Positions 25,789 to 36,450 are shown, counted from the first letter of the stretch. The stretch is DNA of 64,000 nucleotides from Woeseiaceae bacterium (GCA_030066735.1 JASJBB010000007.1:17216-81215); one strand, 5' to 3'. Translations and numbers: made by a program. The notes: generated from the letters alone by a model not told the origin.

Positions 25789-26919
25789 GTGACAAGCAAC
25801 CGCCGCGAATTCATCAAGGCGGGCGCCCTCGGCGCCGCGGCCCTGTCGACGGGCATGCTCGGTGCGCCATCGCCGGCGGCGGCGCGCACAGACCACAAAC
25901 CACTCGACATACTGGTTCTGGGTGGCACCGGGTTTATCGGCCCGCACATGGTGCGCGAGGCTTTGCGGCGCGGGCATTCGGTCACGCTGTTCAATCGCGG
26001 GCGTACTGACGCAGGCGCCTTTCCCGACCTCGAGACAATCAAGGGCGACCGTAACAACGGCCTGGACGGGCTCGAGGGGCGGCAGTGGGATGTCGTCATC
26101 GACAACTCCGGCTACGTGCCGAGACATGTCCGCGATTCGGCGCGCCTGTTGGCGCCCAACGTTGCTCATTACGTGTTCGTGTCCACGGTATCGGTCTATG
26201 CCGACTTCACCTCGGATGCACCCGAGAGCGCGCCGCTCGCGACGATTGCCGACGAGACGGTCGAGCAGGTCACGGGCGAGACGTACGGCGCCCTGAAGGC
26301 CCTGTGTGAGAAAGCCGTGATGCAGGAAGTCGGCGCCGAACGCACGACGGTGCTCAGGCCGACGTACATCTGCGGCCCCGGTGACCGGACCGATCGTTTT
26401 ACCTGGTGGCCGGTTCGCGCATCGCGAGGCGGCGAAATGCTATGGCCCGGGCAACCCGGCGACCACATCCAGATTATCGACGTTCACGACCTTGCACTCT
26501 TCACGGTGGACTGCGTGGAGCAAAAGATCGCCGGCACCTTTAACACGGCAACGCCCGAGAGCGGGTACACGATGGGTGAGCTGCTGGCGGATTGCCGGGC
26601 CGTGACGGCCGCCGAGGTTCAGGACATCTGGGTCGACGAGGCGTTCGCGATTGCGGCCAGCGCCAACGCGCCGGTACGCAACCATGGCGCTTTCCCGGTT
26701 TGGCATCCACAGCGCGGACCCGACGCGATGGGAGCGCAATTCATCGCCCACGCGGCCCGTGAGGCCGGCATGCAAACCAGACCCGTGCGAGAGACGATCC
26801 GCGGCCTCCTGGGCTGGTGGGCGACGTTGCCGGAGGAGCGCACTTCGAAGTTGCAGGCAGGCCTCCCGGCGGAGTATGAGGCGGAGCTCATCGCGCGCTG
26901 GAAGAAGCAGCAAGGATAA
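25789..26919 (+). CDS. Tat-exported NAD-dependent epimerase/dehydratase-like protein (extended SDR)
   Basis: A 376-residue protein. The N-terminus NRREFIKAGALGAAALSTGM is a twin-arginine signal (RR-x-F-I-K) with an AxA site near PAAARTDH. A Rossmann fold follows with ILVLGGTGFIGPHMV. The second half resembles extended SDR epimerases. The SDR Tyr-x-x-x-Lys is present as YGALKALCEK. Tat export of a nucleotide-binding SDR implies folding with bound cofactor in the cytosol before export. The GTG start at 25789 lies 9 nt after korB and has AGGGACG upstream, so it may ride on the same mRNA. The physiological substrate is unknown. Confidence 0.85.
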   Translation: MTSNRREFIKAGALGAAALSTGMLGAPSPAAARTDHKPLDILVLGGTGFIGPHMVREALRRGHSVTLFNRGRTDAGAFPDLETIKGDRNNGLDGLEGRQWDVVIDNSGYVPRHVRDSARLLAPNVAHYVFVSTVSVYADFTSDAPESAPLATIADETVEQVTGETYGALKALCEKAVMQEVGAERTTVLRPTYICGPGDRTDRFTWWPVRASRGGEMLWPGQPGDHIQIIDVHDLALFTVDCVEQKIAGTFNTATPESGYTMGELLADCRAVTAAEVQDIWVDEAFAIAASANAPVRNHGAFPVWHPQRGPDAMGAQFIAHAAREAGMQTRPVRETIRGLLGWWATLPEERTSKLQAGLPAEYEAELIARWKKQQG

Positions 26920-27147
26920 GGAGACGGACAGAGCTTGCTACTCGAGCCCCAGGTAACCGTCTCCAGATTACCCATGACGAATGATTGCTTTCGGCGAATG
27001 GCGAGGTCCGCTTTACTCCCGATACCAGCCGCTCGAGCAGCCGCTTTCGGGGTATGATGAACTTCTGCTAATGACCCGAAGGAGACGGTCAGGAATTGAG
27101 CGTTTTCTTTCGCATTGCCGGGTACTTTGAGGGTGCGAATTTAAGTA

Positions 27148-27690
27148 ATGTCCAGAGCATCGCAGGCAATTCTCCTCCAAGCGTTGTTCTTGCTTGTCCA
27201 TATAACTTACGCCGCAGACCCCAGTTCGGAGGATCAATTCGACCCCGGAGTATCACGTCTTGAAGCTCTCGGAGTTTCAGATGAGCCGACCATAAGATTC
27301 GCTTGCGGCGACGAACAAGAGGCGATTCGACTAGCCGAGTATGTACAAAGCCGGATCAGAGCAATAGTTCGAGTTGAGAAGAGCGCAAGCGGCGTCACAT
27401 ATACGTTTCGCCGCTTTGATGGCGATAAGGAAGCCGAGTCAGAGTCTCGCCTTGTAGCCGCCTCCGAATGGAATTCGTTGATTGACGGATTGGAGAAAGA
27501 CTCCTTCTGGATAAACCCCTCGACTGTCACCACTTGGAGACCCGACGGGTTGAGGTGGATGTTCGAAGCTTGCCTGTCGGGACGTTATCGAACACACACA
27601 TTGGACCCAGATTTCGAGTTCAGGATGAACGAGCTGGTTGAGAAGCTCACCAATCTGAGGAACGCTGCCAATACCGGATCAACTCCGTAA
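27148..27690 (+). CDS. secreted hypothetical protein in a lower-GC patch
   Basis: A 180-residue protein with a short signal peptide (ILLQALFLLVHITYA, then ADPSSE). Two Cys (FACGDE, FEACLSG) could pair. No family is recognised. Codon use differs from the neighbours: AGA, ATA, TTG and AAT codons are frequent and third positions are often A or T, suggesting recent acquisition or weak selection. About 230 nt of non-coding sequence separate it from the upstream gene, and I see no clear promoter in that stretch. No mobile-element gene is adjacent. Confidence 0.65.
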   Translation: MSRASQAILLQALFLLVHITYAADPSSEDQFDPGVSRLEALGVSDEPTIRFACGDEQEAIRLAEYVQSRIRAIVRVEKSASGVTYTFRRFDGDKEAESESRLVAASEWNSLIDGLEKDSFWINPSTVTTWRPDGLRWMFEACLSGRYRTHTLDPDFEFRMNELVEKLTNLRNAANTGSTP

Positions 27691-27835
27691 TAGTTGCTTA
27701 GACCACCGGCTGGTTCTGGCCGTAAGCAGACTGTCGCGATATCGCCAAACAGGACGCCAGTTCGGCCGCTATCGGGAAAAGCAGCCGTTCAAGCTCGGCC
27801 ACTAACGCATTCGCAGACCCCATCCAGTCGACGCG

Positions 27836-28453
27836 TCAGGGCGCAGGCGCCTCCACGAACTCCCTGAGCTGCTTGTCGTGAAGGCGGCTCAATGTCACGA
27901 GCGCCAGCACAGCGCCAATGAGCGCAAACCACATGTCGGACTGCGTATCCCAGACGTAGCCCTGGGTGCCGAGGAACGAATCGGCGGCTTCTTCCGACAA
28001 TAGCGCCACCCACCATTCGATAAGTTCATAGAACGCGCTGATCGCGAGCACTACACAGACCGTCAAGAAATCACGCCAGCCCGGATGGTTGACGACGTTC
28101 TTGCGGATCAGGATTTCGCGCACGACCATCGCCGGGATGAAGCCCTGCGCCAGGTGGCCCAGCTTGTCGTAGTTGTTACGGGTCTGGTCGAACGCTTCCT
28201 GCACCCAGTCACCCAGTGGTACGAGCGCGTAGGTATAGTGCCCGCCGACCATCAGGATGACGCAGTGTATGAGTATGAGAACGTAGACGAGGCGGGTGAG
28301 CGGAAACCGCTCACGCGTATACCAGAGCACGGCTGCGGCGATGATTGCCGGTGAAACTTCCAGCAACCAGGTGGGATAGTCGTGCGGGCCGATGCCCGAC
28401 CAGATCAGCACGGCCGTGAAGATGGCGATCCAGGCAACCTGAAACTTGTTCAC
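27836..28453 (-). CDS. YjdF-like integral membrane protein (DUF2238)
   Basis: A 205-residue inner-membrane protein with about six hydrophobic segments. It has the DUF2238 blocks RNNYDKLGHLAQGFIPAM and AISAFYELIEWW, and ends with TQGYVWDTQSDMWFALIG. Function is unknown. I take the GTG at 28453, which lies 10 nt after the slyX stop and leaves a short N-terminus before the first helix. A start at 28537 would overlap slyX by 74 nt. It is probably co-transcribed with slyX. Confidence 0.85.
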   Translation of the reverse strand: MNKFQVAWIAIFTAVLIWSGIGPHDYPTWLLEVSPAIIAAAVLWYTRERFPLTRLVYVLILIHCVILMVGGHYTYALVPLGDWVQEAFDQTRNNYDKLGHLAQGFIPAMVVREILIRKNVVNHPGWRDFLTVCVVLAISAFYELIEWWVALLSEEAADSFLGTQGYVWDTQSDMWFALIGAVLALVTLSRLHDKQLREFVEAPAP

Positions 28454-28463
28454 AGGGACGCCA

Positions 28464-28667
28464 TCAATAGTGCGGCGGCCGCTCGTCTTGTGGCGCGTCC
28501 GAGCCGCCCTCGCCCATCGAACGAACTCGTTCGACAAGCGTCTTCACGAGCTCCTCAAGTTCCATGATCTTGGCCTGCTGATCGGTGACCACCTGGTCGA
28601 GGTCGATCAGCAGCTGATCCTGGTGCGCAAGCTTGATCTCGATATCCACGAGCCTTTCTTCGTTCAT
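28464..28667 (-). CDS. slyX: SlyX family coiled-coil protein
   Basis: A 67-residue protein. The N-terminal two thirds are a coiled coil (VDIEIKLAHQDQLLIDLDQV, then VVTDQQAKIMELEELVKTL), and the C-terminus ends in PPHY, the hallmark ending of SlyX. The length is close to E. coli SlyX (72 aa). Function is poorly known. The start has a strong GGGAGG upstream. It is divergent from uup with a REP-like repeat between them. Confidence 0.92.
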   Translation of the reverse strand: MNEERLVDIEIKLAHQDQLLIDLDQVVTDQQAKIMELEELVKTLVERVRSMGEGGSDAPQDERPPHY

Positions 28668-28691
28668 ACCTGCCTCCCGTCGAAAGCAGTA

Positions 28692-28715
28692 TCGCCCGCT
28701 GGGGCGGGCTCCTAC
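28692..28715 (-). repeat. REP-like palindromic repeat, copy 1
   Basis: Read on the minus strand it starts GTAGGAGCCCGCC and ends AGCGGGCGA. The arms GCCCGC and GCGGGC pair into a short hairpin, with GTAGGA as the conserved unpaired head. It sits between slyX and uup, ending 9 nt before the uup ATG. Confidence 0.85.
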
Positions 28716-28724
28716 AATAGGCCG

Positions 28725-30629
28725 ATGGCACTAATCCGTTTCGACGAAATCTCGCTCGCGTTTGGCGACCATGTCATCCTGCGCGAGGCCGACCTGGTGA
28801 TCGAGCCCGGGGAGCGCGTGTGCCTGATCGGCCGCAACGGCGCCGGCAAGTCGACGACATTGAAGCTGATTGCCGGCGAACTCGAGCACGACAGCGGCGA
28901 TATCGTGCGCGGCAGCAATCTCATCGTCAGCCAGCTCGCGCAGACGCTGCCCGAAGCAATGGACATGCCCGTCCGCGACATCGTGCGGTCCGGCCTGACC
29001 GACATCGAGAAACTGCTCGAAACCTACCAGCAGCAGTCGCGGCTCGAACTGGACAAGCACGGCCTGCGCGAACTCGAGGCATTGCACGCCAAGATCGACG
29101 CGCACGACGGCTGGCATATCGAACAGCGCGTCGACGAGACCATTTCGGACCTCGAGATTCCCGCCGACAAGAAGATGAACCAACTTTCGGGCGGCTGGCG
29201 CCGGCGCGTTGCGCTGGCCAAGGCGCTGGTGCAAAAGCCGGACCTGCTGTTGCTCGATGAGCCGACGAATCACCTCGACATTGCGACCATCAAGTGGCTC
29301 GAGGATCGCGTGTATTCCTACCCGGGGTCCGTGTTGTTCATCACCCACGACAGGGCGTTTCTGCAGCGGCTCGCAACGCGCATTCTCGAAATCGATCGCA
29401 GCAAGCTGACGAGCTGGCCGGGTAACTACGACAATTTTCTCCGTCGCAAGGAGAAAGCGCTCGAGGACGAAAAGACCGCCAACGACAAGTTCGACAAGAA
29501 ACTCGCGCAGGAGGAGGAATGGATTCGGCAGGGCATCAAGGCCCGCCGCCGTCGCAACGAGGGGCGCGTGCGCTCGCTCATGCAAATGCGCGACGAATTT
29601 TCGGAGCGCATCAAGCCCGACGCCAGGGCACGCATTTACATCGACGAGGCCGAGCAGTCGGGACGCAAGGTGATCCGCGCGAAAAACGTCGGCTATGGCT
29701 ACGGCGACCTGTCGGTCATCGAGGGATTTACGATAAAGATCAACCGCGGCGACCGGATCGGGCTGATCGGCAACAACGGCGTCGGCAAGACGACCCTGCT
29801 GCGCCTGCTGCTCGGCGATCTCGAGCCGCAGACCGGGACGATCAAGCACGGCACCAACCTGCAGATCGGCTACTTCGACCAGCTGCGCGAAGACCTGGAT
29901 CTCGAGAAGTCGGTCGCCTACAACGTCGGCGAGGGCCGTACCTACATCAAGCTCGGCGGCAAGGACCGGCACGTCATCGGCTATCTGAAGGGCTTCCTGT
30001 TCAGCCCGAAACGTTCGGAGATGCCCGTAAAAGCATTGTCCGGCGGCGAGCGCAATCGCGTCATTCTCGCCAAGCTGCTGACGCGGCCGGCCAACTTCCT
30101 CGTCCTCGACGAGCCGACCAACGATCTCGACATCGAGACGCTCGAAGTCCTCGAGCAGAAACTCGTCGAGTTCACGGGCACGCTGATCGTGGTGAGCCAC
30201 GATCGCGAGTTTCTCGACAACGTCGTAACGAGCACCGTCGTGTTCGAGAAAGACGGCAAGGTGCAGCAGTACGTCGGCGGCTACAGCGACTGGGTGCGGC
30301 GCGGACACGAACTCGCCGAGATCGACGACCCGTTCGGCCTCGCGGCAGAACGGCGCAAGCAGGCGCATGTCGAACGCCGCAAACAGCAAAAACCCAATAA
30401 ACTCAGCTACATGGACCAGCGCGAGCTCGACCGGCTGCCCACCGAAATTGAAGCATTGGAAGGCACGATTGCCGAGTTGCAGGAAACGCTCGCAGGCCCC
30501 GGCTTCTACTCCCAGGACCAGGCGCTCGTGCAGCAGAAGCTGCAGGAGCTGTCCGCGGCCGAGGAACTGCTCGAACAACGCGTCGAACGCTGGTCCGAAC
30601 TCGAGGCTCTGCAGGACAGCCTGCGGTGA
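28725..30629 (+). CDS. uup: ABC-F ATPase Uup
   Basis: A 634-residue protein with two ABC ATPase domains and no membrane segments. The first Walker A is GRNGAGKST, the first signature LSGGW and the first Walker [13 protein letters not shown]. The second set is [17 protein letters not shown] and [11 protein letters not shown]. The interdomain linker is long and charged, and the last 80-90 residues form a coiled coil, as in Uup. ABC-F proteins act on the ribosome; Uup is also implicated in DNA-related phenotypes such as transposon excision. The ATG at 28725 opens the first strand ([14 protein letters not shown]). The longer frame upstream runs antisense through slyX and is not real. The stop overlaps the next start (GTGA). 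Confidence 0.96.
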   Translation: MALIRFDEISLAFGDHVILREADLVIEPGERVCLIGRNGAGKSTTLKLIAGELEHDSGDIVRGSNLIVSQLAQTLPEAMDMPVRDIVRSGLTDIEKLLETYQQQSRLELDKHGLRELEALHAKIDAHDGWHIEQRVDETISDLEIPADKKMNQLSGGWRRRVALAKALVQKPDLLLLDEPTNHLDIATIKWLEDRVYSYPGSVLFITHDRAFLQRLATRILEIDRSKLTSWPGNYDNFLRRKEKALEDEKTANDKFDKKLAQEEEWIRQGIKARRRRNEGRVRSLMQMRDEFSERIKPDARARIYIDEAEQSGRKVIRAKNVGYGYGDLSVIEGFTIKINRGDRIGLIGNNGVGKTTLLRLLLGDLEPQTGTIKHGTNLQIGYFDQLREDLDLEKSVAYNVGEGRTYIKLGGKDRHVIGYLKGFLFSPKRSEMPVKALSGGERNRVILAKLLTRPANFLVLDEPTNDLDIETLEVLEQKLVEFTGTLIVVSHDREFLDNVVTSTVVFEKDGKVQQYVGGYSDWVRRGHELAEIDDPFGLAAERRKQAHVERRKQQKPNKLSYMDQRELDRLPTEIEALEGTIAELQETLAGPGFYSQDQALVQQKLQELSAAEELLEQRVERWSELEALQDSLR

Positions 30630-33600
30630 GCGAACGCGGGATGTGGCAGGTCTGGATCGATCGCGGTGGAACCTTCACGGACGTCGTGGCGCGCGATCCT
30701 GACGGCCAGCTCATGAGCCACAAGCTGCTGTCCGAAAACCCCGAGCGTTATCGCGACGCCGCCACACAGGGCATTCGCGACGTCATGGGGCTGGGTCCCG
30801 ACGACGCCATCCCGGCGAAGGACATCGAACAGGTGCGGATGGGAACGACCGTGGCGACGAACGCCCTCCTCGAGCGCAAGGGAGACCGCGTCGTTTTCGT
30901 CACGACGCGCGGCTTTGGCGACGCGCTGCGGATCGGCTACCAGGCGCGGCCCAAGATCTTCGCACTCGACATTCGCCTGCCGGAGTTGCTGTACGAGCAA
31001 GTCATCGAAGCCGACGAACGACTGGCGGCGGACGGCGAGGTCCTGACCCGGCTCGACGAAGCCGGCGTTCGGGAGCAGTTGCAGCAAGCCTTCGATGCCG
31101 GTATCCGCGCCGTCGCCGTCGCCCTGCTGCACGGTTATCGCTACCCGGAGCACGAGCGTTCGATCGGCCAGATCTGCGCGGACATCGGTTTCGAGCAGGT
31201 GTCGCTGAGTCACGCCACCAGCCCTCTGATCAAGCTCGTGTCGCGGGGCGACACGACCGTCGTCGACGCGTACCTGTCACCCATCTTGCGCCGGTACGTC
31301 GACCAGGTCGCCAGCGACCTCGGCGCCGGCGACAGCCCGAACCTCATGTTCATGCAGTCCAATGGCGGACTGACCGACGCTCGCCTGTTCCAGGGCAAGG
31401 ACGCCATTCTCTCGGGCCCGGCCGGCGGCGTGGTGGGCATGACCCGCACGGCGGCAATGAACGGCTTCGACAAGGTGATCGGCTTCGACATGGGCGGCAC
31501 CTCGACAGACGTGACCCACTTCGACGGCGAATACGAGCGCAGTTTCGAGACGCTCGTCGCCGGTGTTCGGTTGCGGGCGCCTATGATGCGCATCCACACG
31601 GTGGCGGCCGGCGGCGGTTCGATACTCGCTTACGACGGCGCGCGGTTTCGCGTCGGGCCCGAATCAGCCGGCGCGGATCCCGGTCCCGCCTGCTACCGGC
31701 GTGGCGGCCCGCTCACCGTGACCGACTGCAACGTGATGCTCGGCAAGATCCAGCCCGATCATTTCCCGGCCATATTCGGCGCGAACGGCGACGAAAAGCT
31801 GGATCACGATACCGTCGTTAGCCGTTTCAATGACCTCGCTGCGCAGGTTTCAGCGGCGCGTGGGGAACCCGTGGCGGCCGAAGCCGTCGCCGAGGGATTC
31901 CTGCGCGTTGCCGTCGACAACATGGCGAATGCCATCAAGAAGATCTCCGTGCAGCGCGGCTACGACGTGACCGAGTATGTACTCAATGGCTTCGGCGGCG
32001 CGGCAGGCCAGCATGCGTGCCTGGTGGCCGACGCGCTGGGCATGCGCCGCGTCCTGCTGCACCCGCTCGCCGGCGTTCTGTCAGCCTACGGCATGGGCCT
32101 GGCCGACGTCAGGGCGATGCGAGAGGCGCAGCTCGACCTGGCGTTCGACGAGCACGAGATTCAACAAGCCATCGAGGAACGCTGCAGGCCGCTGCAGGCG
32201 GAAGCCACGCAGGAACTGCGGGCGCAGGGCATCCGCGCCGAACACCTGCGTATCGTGCGCAAGGTCCATCTGCGCTACGAAGGGACCGATACCAGCCTGC
32301 TCGTGGACCTGGGCCCGGGGCCGGCGATGCTCGCTGCTTTCGAAGCGGCGCACCTTGCGCGCTTCGGATTCACGTCGCCCGGGCGGAGACTTATTGCGGA
32401 GGCCGTGTCCGTCGAGGCAATCGGCCCGGGCGACGTGTCGCCGGACGCCGAGGCGCTGCCGGAAGGCGGGCCGCCGGTACAACGCGACACGATCCGGCTG
32501 TTCGCCGGCGGCGAGTGGCGCGATGCGCCGCTCTACGATCGTGGCGACATCGGCGCCGGCCAGTCCGTCGACGGGCCGGCCGTCGTCATTGAGGCCACGA
32601 GCACGATCGTCATCGAGCACGGCTGGCGCGGCACGATGAACGGGCTCGGTCACCTGTTGCTCTCACGCTACCTCGACCGCGAGGCATCCGAGGCCGTTGG
32701 CACGAACGTCGACCCCGTGATGCTGGAGGTCTTCAACAACCTGTTCATGTCGGTCGCCGAGCACATGGGGGCAACGCTGCAGAACACCGCCTACTCGGTG
32801 AACATCAAGGAGCGCCTCGATTTTTCCTGCGCGCTGTTCAGTGCCCGCGGCGACCTCGTCGCCAACGCGCCGCACATCCCGGTGCACCTCGGATCGATGG
32901 GCGATTCGGTGCGCACGATCATCGACGCCAACCGCGGCACGACTCGCCCCGGCAACGTTTACGTGCTCAATGCGCCGTACAACGGCGGCACGCACCTGCC
33001 CGACGTAACGGTCGTCACGCCGGCGTTCGACGCGTCGGGTGAGAATGTCCTGTTCTACGTCGCCTCCCGCGGCCACCATGCCGACATCGGCGGACGCACG
33101 CCGGGCTCGGCGCCTCCCGACAGCACCCACATCGAAGAAGAAGGCGTCGTCATCGACAATTTCCTGCTGGTCGAGAACGGGCGCCTGCGGGAGCCGGAGT
33201 TGCGAGCCCTGCTCGGCTCGGGCAAGTACCCGTGCCGCAATGTCGACCAGAATATCGCCGACCTGACCGCGCAGGTCGCGGCAAATGCGACCGGCGTCGC
33301 CGAACTTCGCAAGATGGTCGAGCACTACGGTATCGACGTCGTCAACGCCTACATGGAACACGTTCAGGACAACGCCGAGGAATGCGTTCGGCGGGTTATC
33401 GACCGCCTGCACGACGGCCGTTTCGAGTATCCCATGGACGATGGCAGCGTGATCCGGGTCGCCATTACGGTGGATCGCACGGCGCGCCGCGCAACGATCG
33501 ACTTCGGCGGCTCGTCAGAGCAGAACGCGGGTAACTACAATGCGCCCGTGTCGGTGTCGAAGGCTGCCGTGCTGTATGTCTTTCGTACCCTGGTCGACGA

Positions 33601-34237
33601 TGACATTCCGCTCAACGAGGGCTGCTTCAAACCGCTGCAGCTCGTGTTCCCGCACCCGTCCATGCTGAGCCCCGAGTACCCGGCGGCCGTCATGGCCGGT
33701 AACGTCGAGGTGTCGCAGGCCGTCACCAACGCGCTGTTCGGGGCGCTCGGCGTGCTCGCGGCGTCGCAGGGCACCATGAACAACCTTTTCTATGGCAACG
33801 CCGAGCACCAGAACTACGAGACCATCTGCGGCGGCACCGGGGCGGGCCCGGACCACGACGGAACCAGCGCCGTGCACAGCCACATGACCAACACGCGCAT
33901 GACCGACCCCGAGGTTCTCGAGTCGAGATTCCCGGTGCGCAACGAGGCGTTCTCCATCCGCAGCGGCTCCGGCGGCGCGGGCCGGCATCGAGGCGGCGAC
34001 GGCGTCACGCGCAAACTGCGTTTCCTGGAGCCGATGACTGTGACCATGCTGACGTCACACCGGCGCGTCCCGCCGTTCGGGCTGAACGGCGGTCAACCGG
34101 GTGACTGTGGCCGCAACCGGGTCGAGCGGGCGGACGGCGCCGTTGACGAACTCCGGGGCAACGACGAGGCGTCGGTTCAGCCCGGTGACGCCATCGTCAT
34201 CGACACGCCCGGCGGCGGCGGATTCGGCTCAGAATAG
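30626..34237 (+). CDS. 5-oxoprolinase, fused HyuA-HyuB type
   Basis: A 1203-residue protein joining hydantoinase A (about 1-680) to hydantoinase B (about 690-1195), as in eukaryotic OPLAH and many bacterial 5-oxoprolinases. [14 protein letters not shown] opens the N-terminal domain, and SGPAGGVVG with [11 protein letters not shown] are the ATP-site signatures. The C-terminal domain contains [20 protein letters not shown] and the [13 protein letters not shown] ending block. It would open 5-oxo-L-proline to glutamate with ATP, feeding the gamma-glutamyl cycle. Hydantoin hydrolysis is the alternative. The start is a GTG overlapping the uup stop, so it is coupled to uup. Confidence 0.92.
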   Translation: MSERGMWQVWIDRGGTFTDVVARDPDGQLMSHKLLSENPERYRDAATQGIRDVMGLGPDDAIPAKDIEQVRMGTTVATNALLERKGDRVVFVTTRGFGDALRIGYQARPKIFALDIRLPELLYEQVIEADERLAADGEVLTRLDEAGVREQLQQAFDAGIRAVAVALLHGYRYPEHERSIGQICADIGFEQVSLSHATSPLIKLVSRGDTTVVDAYLSPILRRYVDQVASDLGAGDSPNLMFMQSNGGLTDARLFQGKDAILSGPAGGVVGMTRTAAMNGFDKVIGFDMGGTSTDVTHFDGEYERSFETLVAGVRLRAPMMRIHTVAAGGGSILAYDGARFRVGPESAGADPGPACYRRGGPLTVTDCNVMLGKIQPDHFPAIFGANGDEKLDHDTVVSRFNDLAAQVSAARGEPVAAEAVAEGFLRVAVDNMANAIKKISVQRGYDVTEYVLNGFGGAAGQHACLVADALGMRRVLLHPLAGVLSAYGMGLADVRAMREAQLDLAFDEHEIQQAIEERCRPLQAEATQELRAQGIRAEHLRIVRKVHLRYEGTDTSLLVDLGPGPAMLAAFEAAHLARFGFTSPGRRLIAEAVSVEAIGPGDVSPDAEALPEGGPPVQRDTIRLFAGGEWRDAPLYDRGDIGAGQSVDGPAVVIEATSTIVIEHGWRGTMNGLGHLLLSRYLDREASEAVGTNVDPVMLEVFNNLFMSVAEHMGATLQNTAYSVNIKERLDFSCALFSARGDLVANAPHIPVHLGSMGDSVRTIIDANRGTTRPGNVYVLNAPYNGGTHLPDVTVVTPAFDASGENVLFYVASRGHHADIGGRTPGSAPPDSTHIEEEGVVIDNFLLVENGRLREPELRALLGSGKYPCRNVDQNIADLTAQVAANATGVAELRKMVEHYGIDVVNAYMEHVQDNAEECVRRVIDRLHDGRFEYPMDDGSVIRVAITVDRTARRATIDFGGSSEQNAGNYNAPVSVSKAAVLYVFRTLVDDDIPLNEGCFKPLQLVFPHPSMLSPEYPAAVMAGNVEVSQAVTNALFGALGVLAASQGTMNNLFYGNAEHQNYETICGGTGAGPDHDGTSAVHSHMTNTRMTDPEVLESRFPVRNEAFSIRSGSGGAGRHRGGDGVTRKLRFLEPMTVTMLTSHRRVPPFGLNGGQPGDCGRNRVERADGAVDELRGNDEASVQPGDAIVIDTPGGGGFGSE

Positions 34238-34615
34238 CTGCCAGAGCAGCACCAGCACGCAGATCCAGCTTACGGCGAACGATAGCGTGCGCAGCCACGG
34301 GATGCCGGCCGAGTAGACGAGATAGTGCACGAGGCGCGACCAGAAGTAGATGTTGCACGCCATTACCGTGGTCGCGTTGCTGATGCCGAGCGCATTGAGC
34401 ATGAGCACCAGTGCGGCAAACATGACGAGGTTCTCGACCGCGTTGTAGTGCGCCTTCTTCATGCGCTCGGCCCAGGGCGCCAGCGGCGCCGGGTCGTCCG
34501 GGTATCCGACCGCATCCGTGAGTCCCCGCACCATGATCGTATTCAGGATGTACGGGACCCACATGACCGCCGACAGCGTGATCACCCAGGTCAAACTCAT
34601 CAGTTCGTTCGTCAT
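34229..34615 (-). CDS. MAPEG family membrane protein
   Basis: A 128-residue protein with four hydrophobic helices and the MAPEG pattern around [20 protein letters not shown] (the conserved E-x-x-x-N-x-x-E block) and [12 protein letters not shown]. Family members are glutathione-dependent transferases and peroxidases or eicosanoid-type enzymes; the bacterial substrate is unknown. It is the last gene of the long minus-strand run. It overlaps the upstream VOC gene by 4 nt, and its 3' end overlaps the convergent 5-oxoprolinase by 9 nt. Confidence 0.88.
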   Translation of the reverse strand: MTNELMSLTWVITLSAVMWVPYILNTIMVRGLTDAVGYPDDPAPLAPWAERMKKAHYNAVENLVMFAALVLMLNALGISNATTVMACNIYFWSRLVHYLVYSAGIPWLRTLSFAVSWICVLVLLWQLF

Positions 34616-35001
34616 TGTTGTTCTCCTTCTTCGTTCCAGCGGTTGGCTGTTTCGTCAAAGTACTTGTGGCCGTGGCGCGTTACGCAGAAGCGCTGGCCAT
34701 CCGGTGCTTCCATGACGACCCAGGTGCGCACGGCCTCGACGCGCGTCGCGCCGAGTTTCTCGAGTCGGCGCACCTCGGCCTCCACGTCATCCGACTCGAT
34801 GTCGAGGTGGATGCGGCTCGCATGGCCGACTTTTTGCACCTCGATGTACGGCTCGCCGTCGGGCGTGCCGAGCTTGATGTACTTGCCATCCTCGGGCTCG
34901 CCGGCCGGGTAGCCAAGCGCCCGGCTCCAGAATTCGGCGGCGGTGTCGAGGTCGTCAGTCCTGCAATCAATCATGAATCCGGCCAGTCGGCTGCGGTGCA
35001 T
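34612..35001 (-). CDS. VOC/glyoxalase-fold protein
   Basis: A 129-residue single VOC (bleomycin-resistance/dioxygenase) unit beginning MHRSRLAGFMIDCRTDDLDT, with SRIHLDIESDDVEAEVRRLE in the second half. Metal ligands cannot be fixed with certainty, but HLDIE and the terminal WVVMEAPDGQRF strand are typical. GGGAGA precedes the ATG at 35001. The longer frame from 35109 would overlap the upstream gene. Substrate unknown. It is coupled by ATGA to the MAPEG gene. Confidence 0.85.
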   Translation of the reverse strand: MHRSRLAGFMIDCRTDDLDTAAEFWSRALGYPAGEPEDGKYIKLGTPDGEPYIEVQKVGHASRIHLDIESDDVEAEVRRLEKLGATRVEAVRTWVVMEAPDGQRFCVTRHGHKYFDETANRWNEEGEQQ

Positions 35002-35018
35002 TTTCAGGTCTCCCAGGT

Positions 35019-35498
35019 TCAGGCGGGACGCGTCAGGAAGTCGCACACGTCCGCGTGTGGCACATCGGGTGGATAATCGGCGATCTCGAATCCCAGCGCG
35101 CGGTAGCAACGATAGGCCGGCTCGTTGGCCCGGTACACGAACAGCGAGTACTCGCCGTACGGGTAATGGTCCTTGCCGACCACCATGAGCATCTCGATCA
35201 AACGGCGGCCGAGACCGAGGCCGCGGCGCTCAGGATCGACGACCAGCCGCGCGAGGTGGATGCGCTCTTCGCGGTCATAGAGCTGGCCGAAAGCAGCCAG
35301 CGAATCCTGCCAGTCAAACAGGCCGAATGACGCCATGCGCTCCCAGTCAATGTCCGCGAAGAACGATTCGCGAGTGAACGGATACCGGAACGACGGGCCG
35401 CCCCAGATATTGACGTCTTCGAATGTGGGGAACCACTGCATCAGGGTGTCGACATCGGCTTCGACCACGGCGCGCAGGGTCCATTCGTCCCGATGCAT
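35019..35498 (-). CDS. GNAT family N-acetyltransferase
   Basis: A 159-residue GNAT protein. The acetyl-CoA loop is in LARLVVDPERRGLGLGRRLI (R-x-x-G-x-G/A), and the late conserved segment is NEPAYRCYRALGFE. The substrate is not inferable. It has 17 nt to the downstream VOC gene and 21 nt from the upstream TerB-like gene in the same run. Confidence 0.88.
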   Translation of the reverse strand: MHRDEWTLRAVVEADVDTLMQWFPTFEDVNIWGGPSFRYPFTRESFFADIDWERMASFGLFDWQDSLAAFGQLYDREERIHLARLVVDPERRGLGLGRRLIEMLMVVGKDHYPYGEYSLFVYRANEPAYRCYRALGFEIADYPPDVPHADVCDFLTRPA

Positions 35499-35519
35499 CG
35501 CACCCCCCTCATCGCCAGG

Positions 35520-35990
35520 CTACGACCCGGGCATCGTCTCCGAGAAATAGCGGTCAAAAGCGCGGTGCAAGGCCTCTGCTGAAATACCGAGCGCCTGGAA
35601 GGCTTCGTTGAATTTCTCCATTTCGCTGACCTGGCGACGCCCGTCGGCGGCGATGACCTTCAGGGCCATCACGGCGATGTCTTCCTTGTCCTCGTCAGAC
35701 AGCGTGGGCTTGAGGTCCACGAGCGCCTGGCCGAGTTCCGGGTTATCGGCCATCTCGGACATCGCCCGGGTCAGCAGCTCGAGCGATTCGGCGCCTTCCA
35801 TCTGGAAGTGCTCCTCGATCAGGTCGATCATCTTCGCGGACTCTTCCGGCTCGATCGTGCCGCTGCCGCGCGCGATAAAGATCAGCAGGGCCGCCACCAG
35901 GAAGCGCGAGTCGTACTTTGTCGTACCCTCGCTGGTCTCAACGATCAGGTGCGTCCCTTCCAGCCGCTTGGTTTTGATCGTCTCGCTCAT
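35520..35990 (-). CDS. TerB-like domain protein
   Basis: A 156-residue, acidic, all-helical protein. The stretch from about residue 23 (KYDSRFLVAALLIFIARGSG) to LKVIAADGRRQVSEMEKF repeats the A-x-x-D-G-x-x-x-x-x-E pattern of TerB/DjlA-type domains. Such domains bind divalent metal, and other families with them are linked to tellurite resistance or chaperone adaptors. The ATG at 35990 overlaps the upstream stop. The longer frame from 36092 is antisense-like. Confidence 0.78.
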   Translation of the reverse strand: MSETIKTKRLEGTHLIVETSEGTTKYDSRFLVAALLIFIARGSGTIEPEESAKMIDLIEEHFQMEGAESLELLTRAMSEMADNPELGQALVDLKPTLSDEDKEDIAVMALKVIAADGRRQVSEMEKFNEAFQALGISAEALHRAFDRYFSETMPGS

Positions 35991-36412
35991 GGCATGACGT
36001 TGTAGCGCTTTCTCATCAGCTTGACCGAATTGTCGATCAGCTTCTCGAGGACCTTCTCGTCGACGTCCTCGAGCTTGTTGATATACAGGCACGACCGGCC
36101 CGTCTTGTATTTGCCGAGCTTTTTCATCTGTGCCTCGAAGGGCTCGAACCCGGGGATGATATAGACCGCAAGATTCTGTTTGCGCGGCGACAGCCCCGTC
36201 AACATGAACTCGCCCTCACGGCCGCTCTCGTACCGATACTGATATTTGCCGAAACCGATGATGCTCGATCCCCACATCGTCGCCCGTTTGCCCGTAACGC
36301 GCCGCATCATGGCGAGGACTTTCCTGGCATCCGCCCGCCGCTTGGGATTGTCGACGGCATCGAGAAAATCGCCAACGCGCGCCTTCGTGGGCTGTGTCTT
36401 GTTTTCGGCCAT
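35987..36412 (-). CDS. DUF1801 family protein
   Basis: A 141-residue protein with the DUF1801 pattern. VGDFLDAVDNPKRRADARKV is followed by MRRVTGKRATMWGSSIIGFG, and an LSPRKQNLAVYII strand leads to a GKYKTGRSCLYIN ending. The fold is SRPBCC/YdhG-like and the function unknown. It overlaps the TerB-like gene by ATGA and follows upp by 38 nt, the longest spacer in the run. Confidence 0.85.
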   Translation of the reverse strand: MAENKTQPTKARVGDFLDAVDNPKRRADARKVLAMMRRVTGKRATMWGSSIIGFGKYQYRYESGREGEFMLTGLSPRKQNLAVYIIPGFEPFEAQMKKLGKYKTGRSCLYINKLEDVDEKVLEKLIDNSVKLMRKRYNVMP

Positions 36413-36450
36413 GCCAGACCTCCCGGGCCTGCTGCTACCTCATGATACTC

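Noticed and set aside
26919..27087. GGAGACGG / CCGTCTCC inverted and direct copies at about 26919, 26960 and 27080
   Set aside because: The 8-nt arms are separated by more than 30 nt, with no T-run or repeat family elsewhere. Probably chance.
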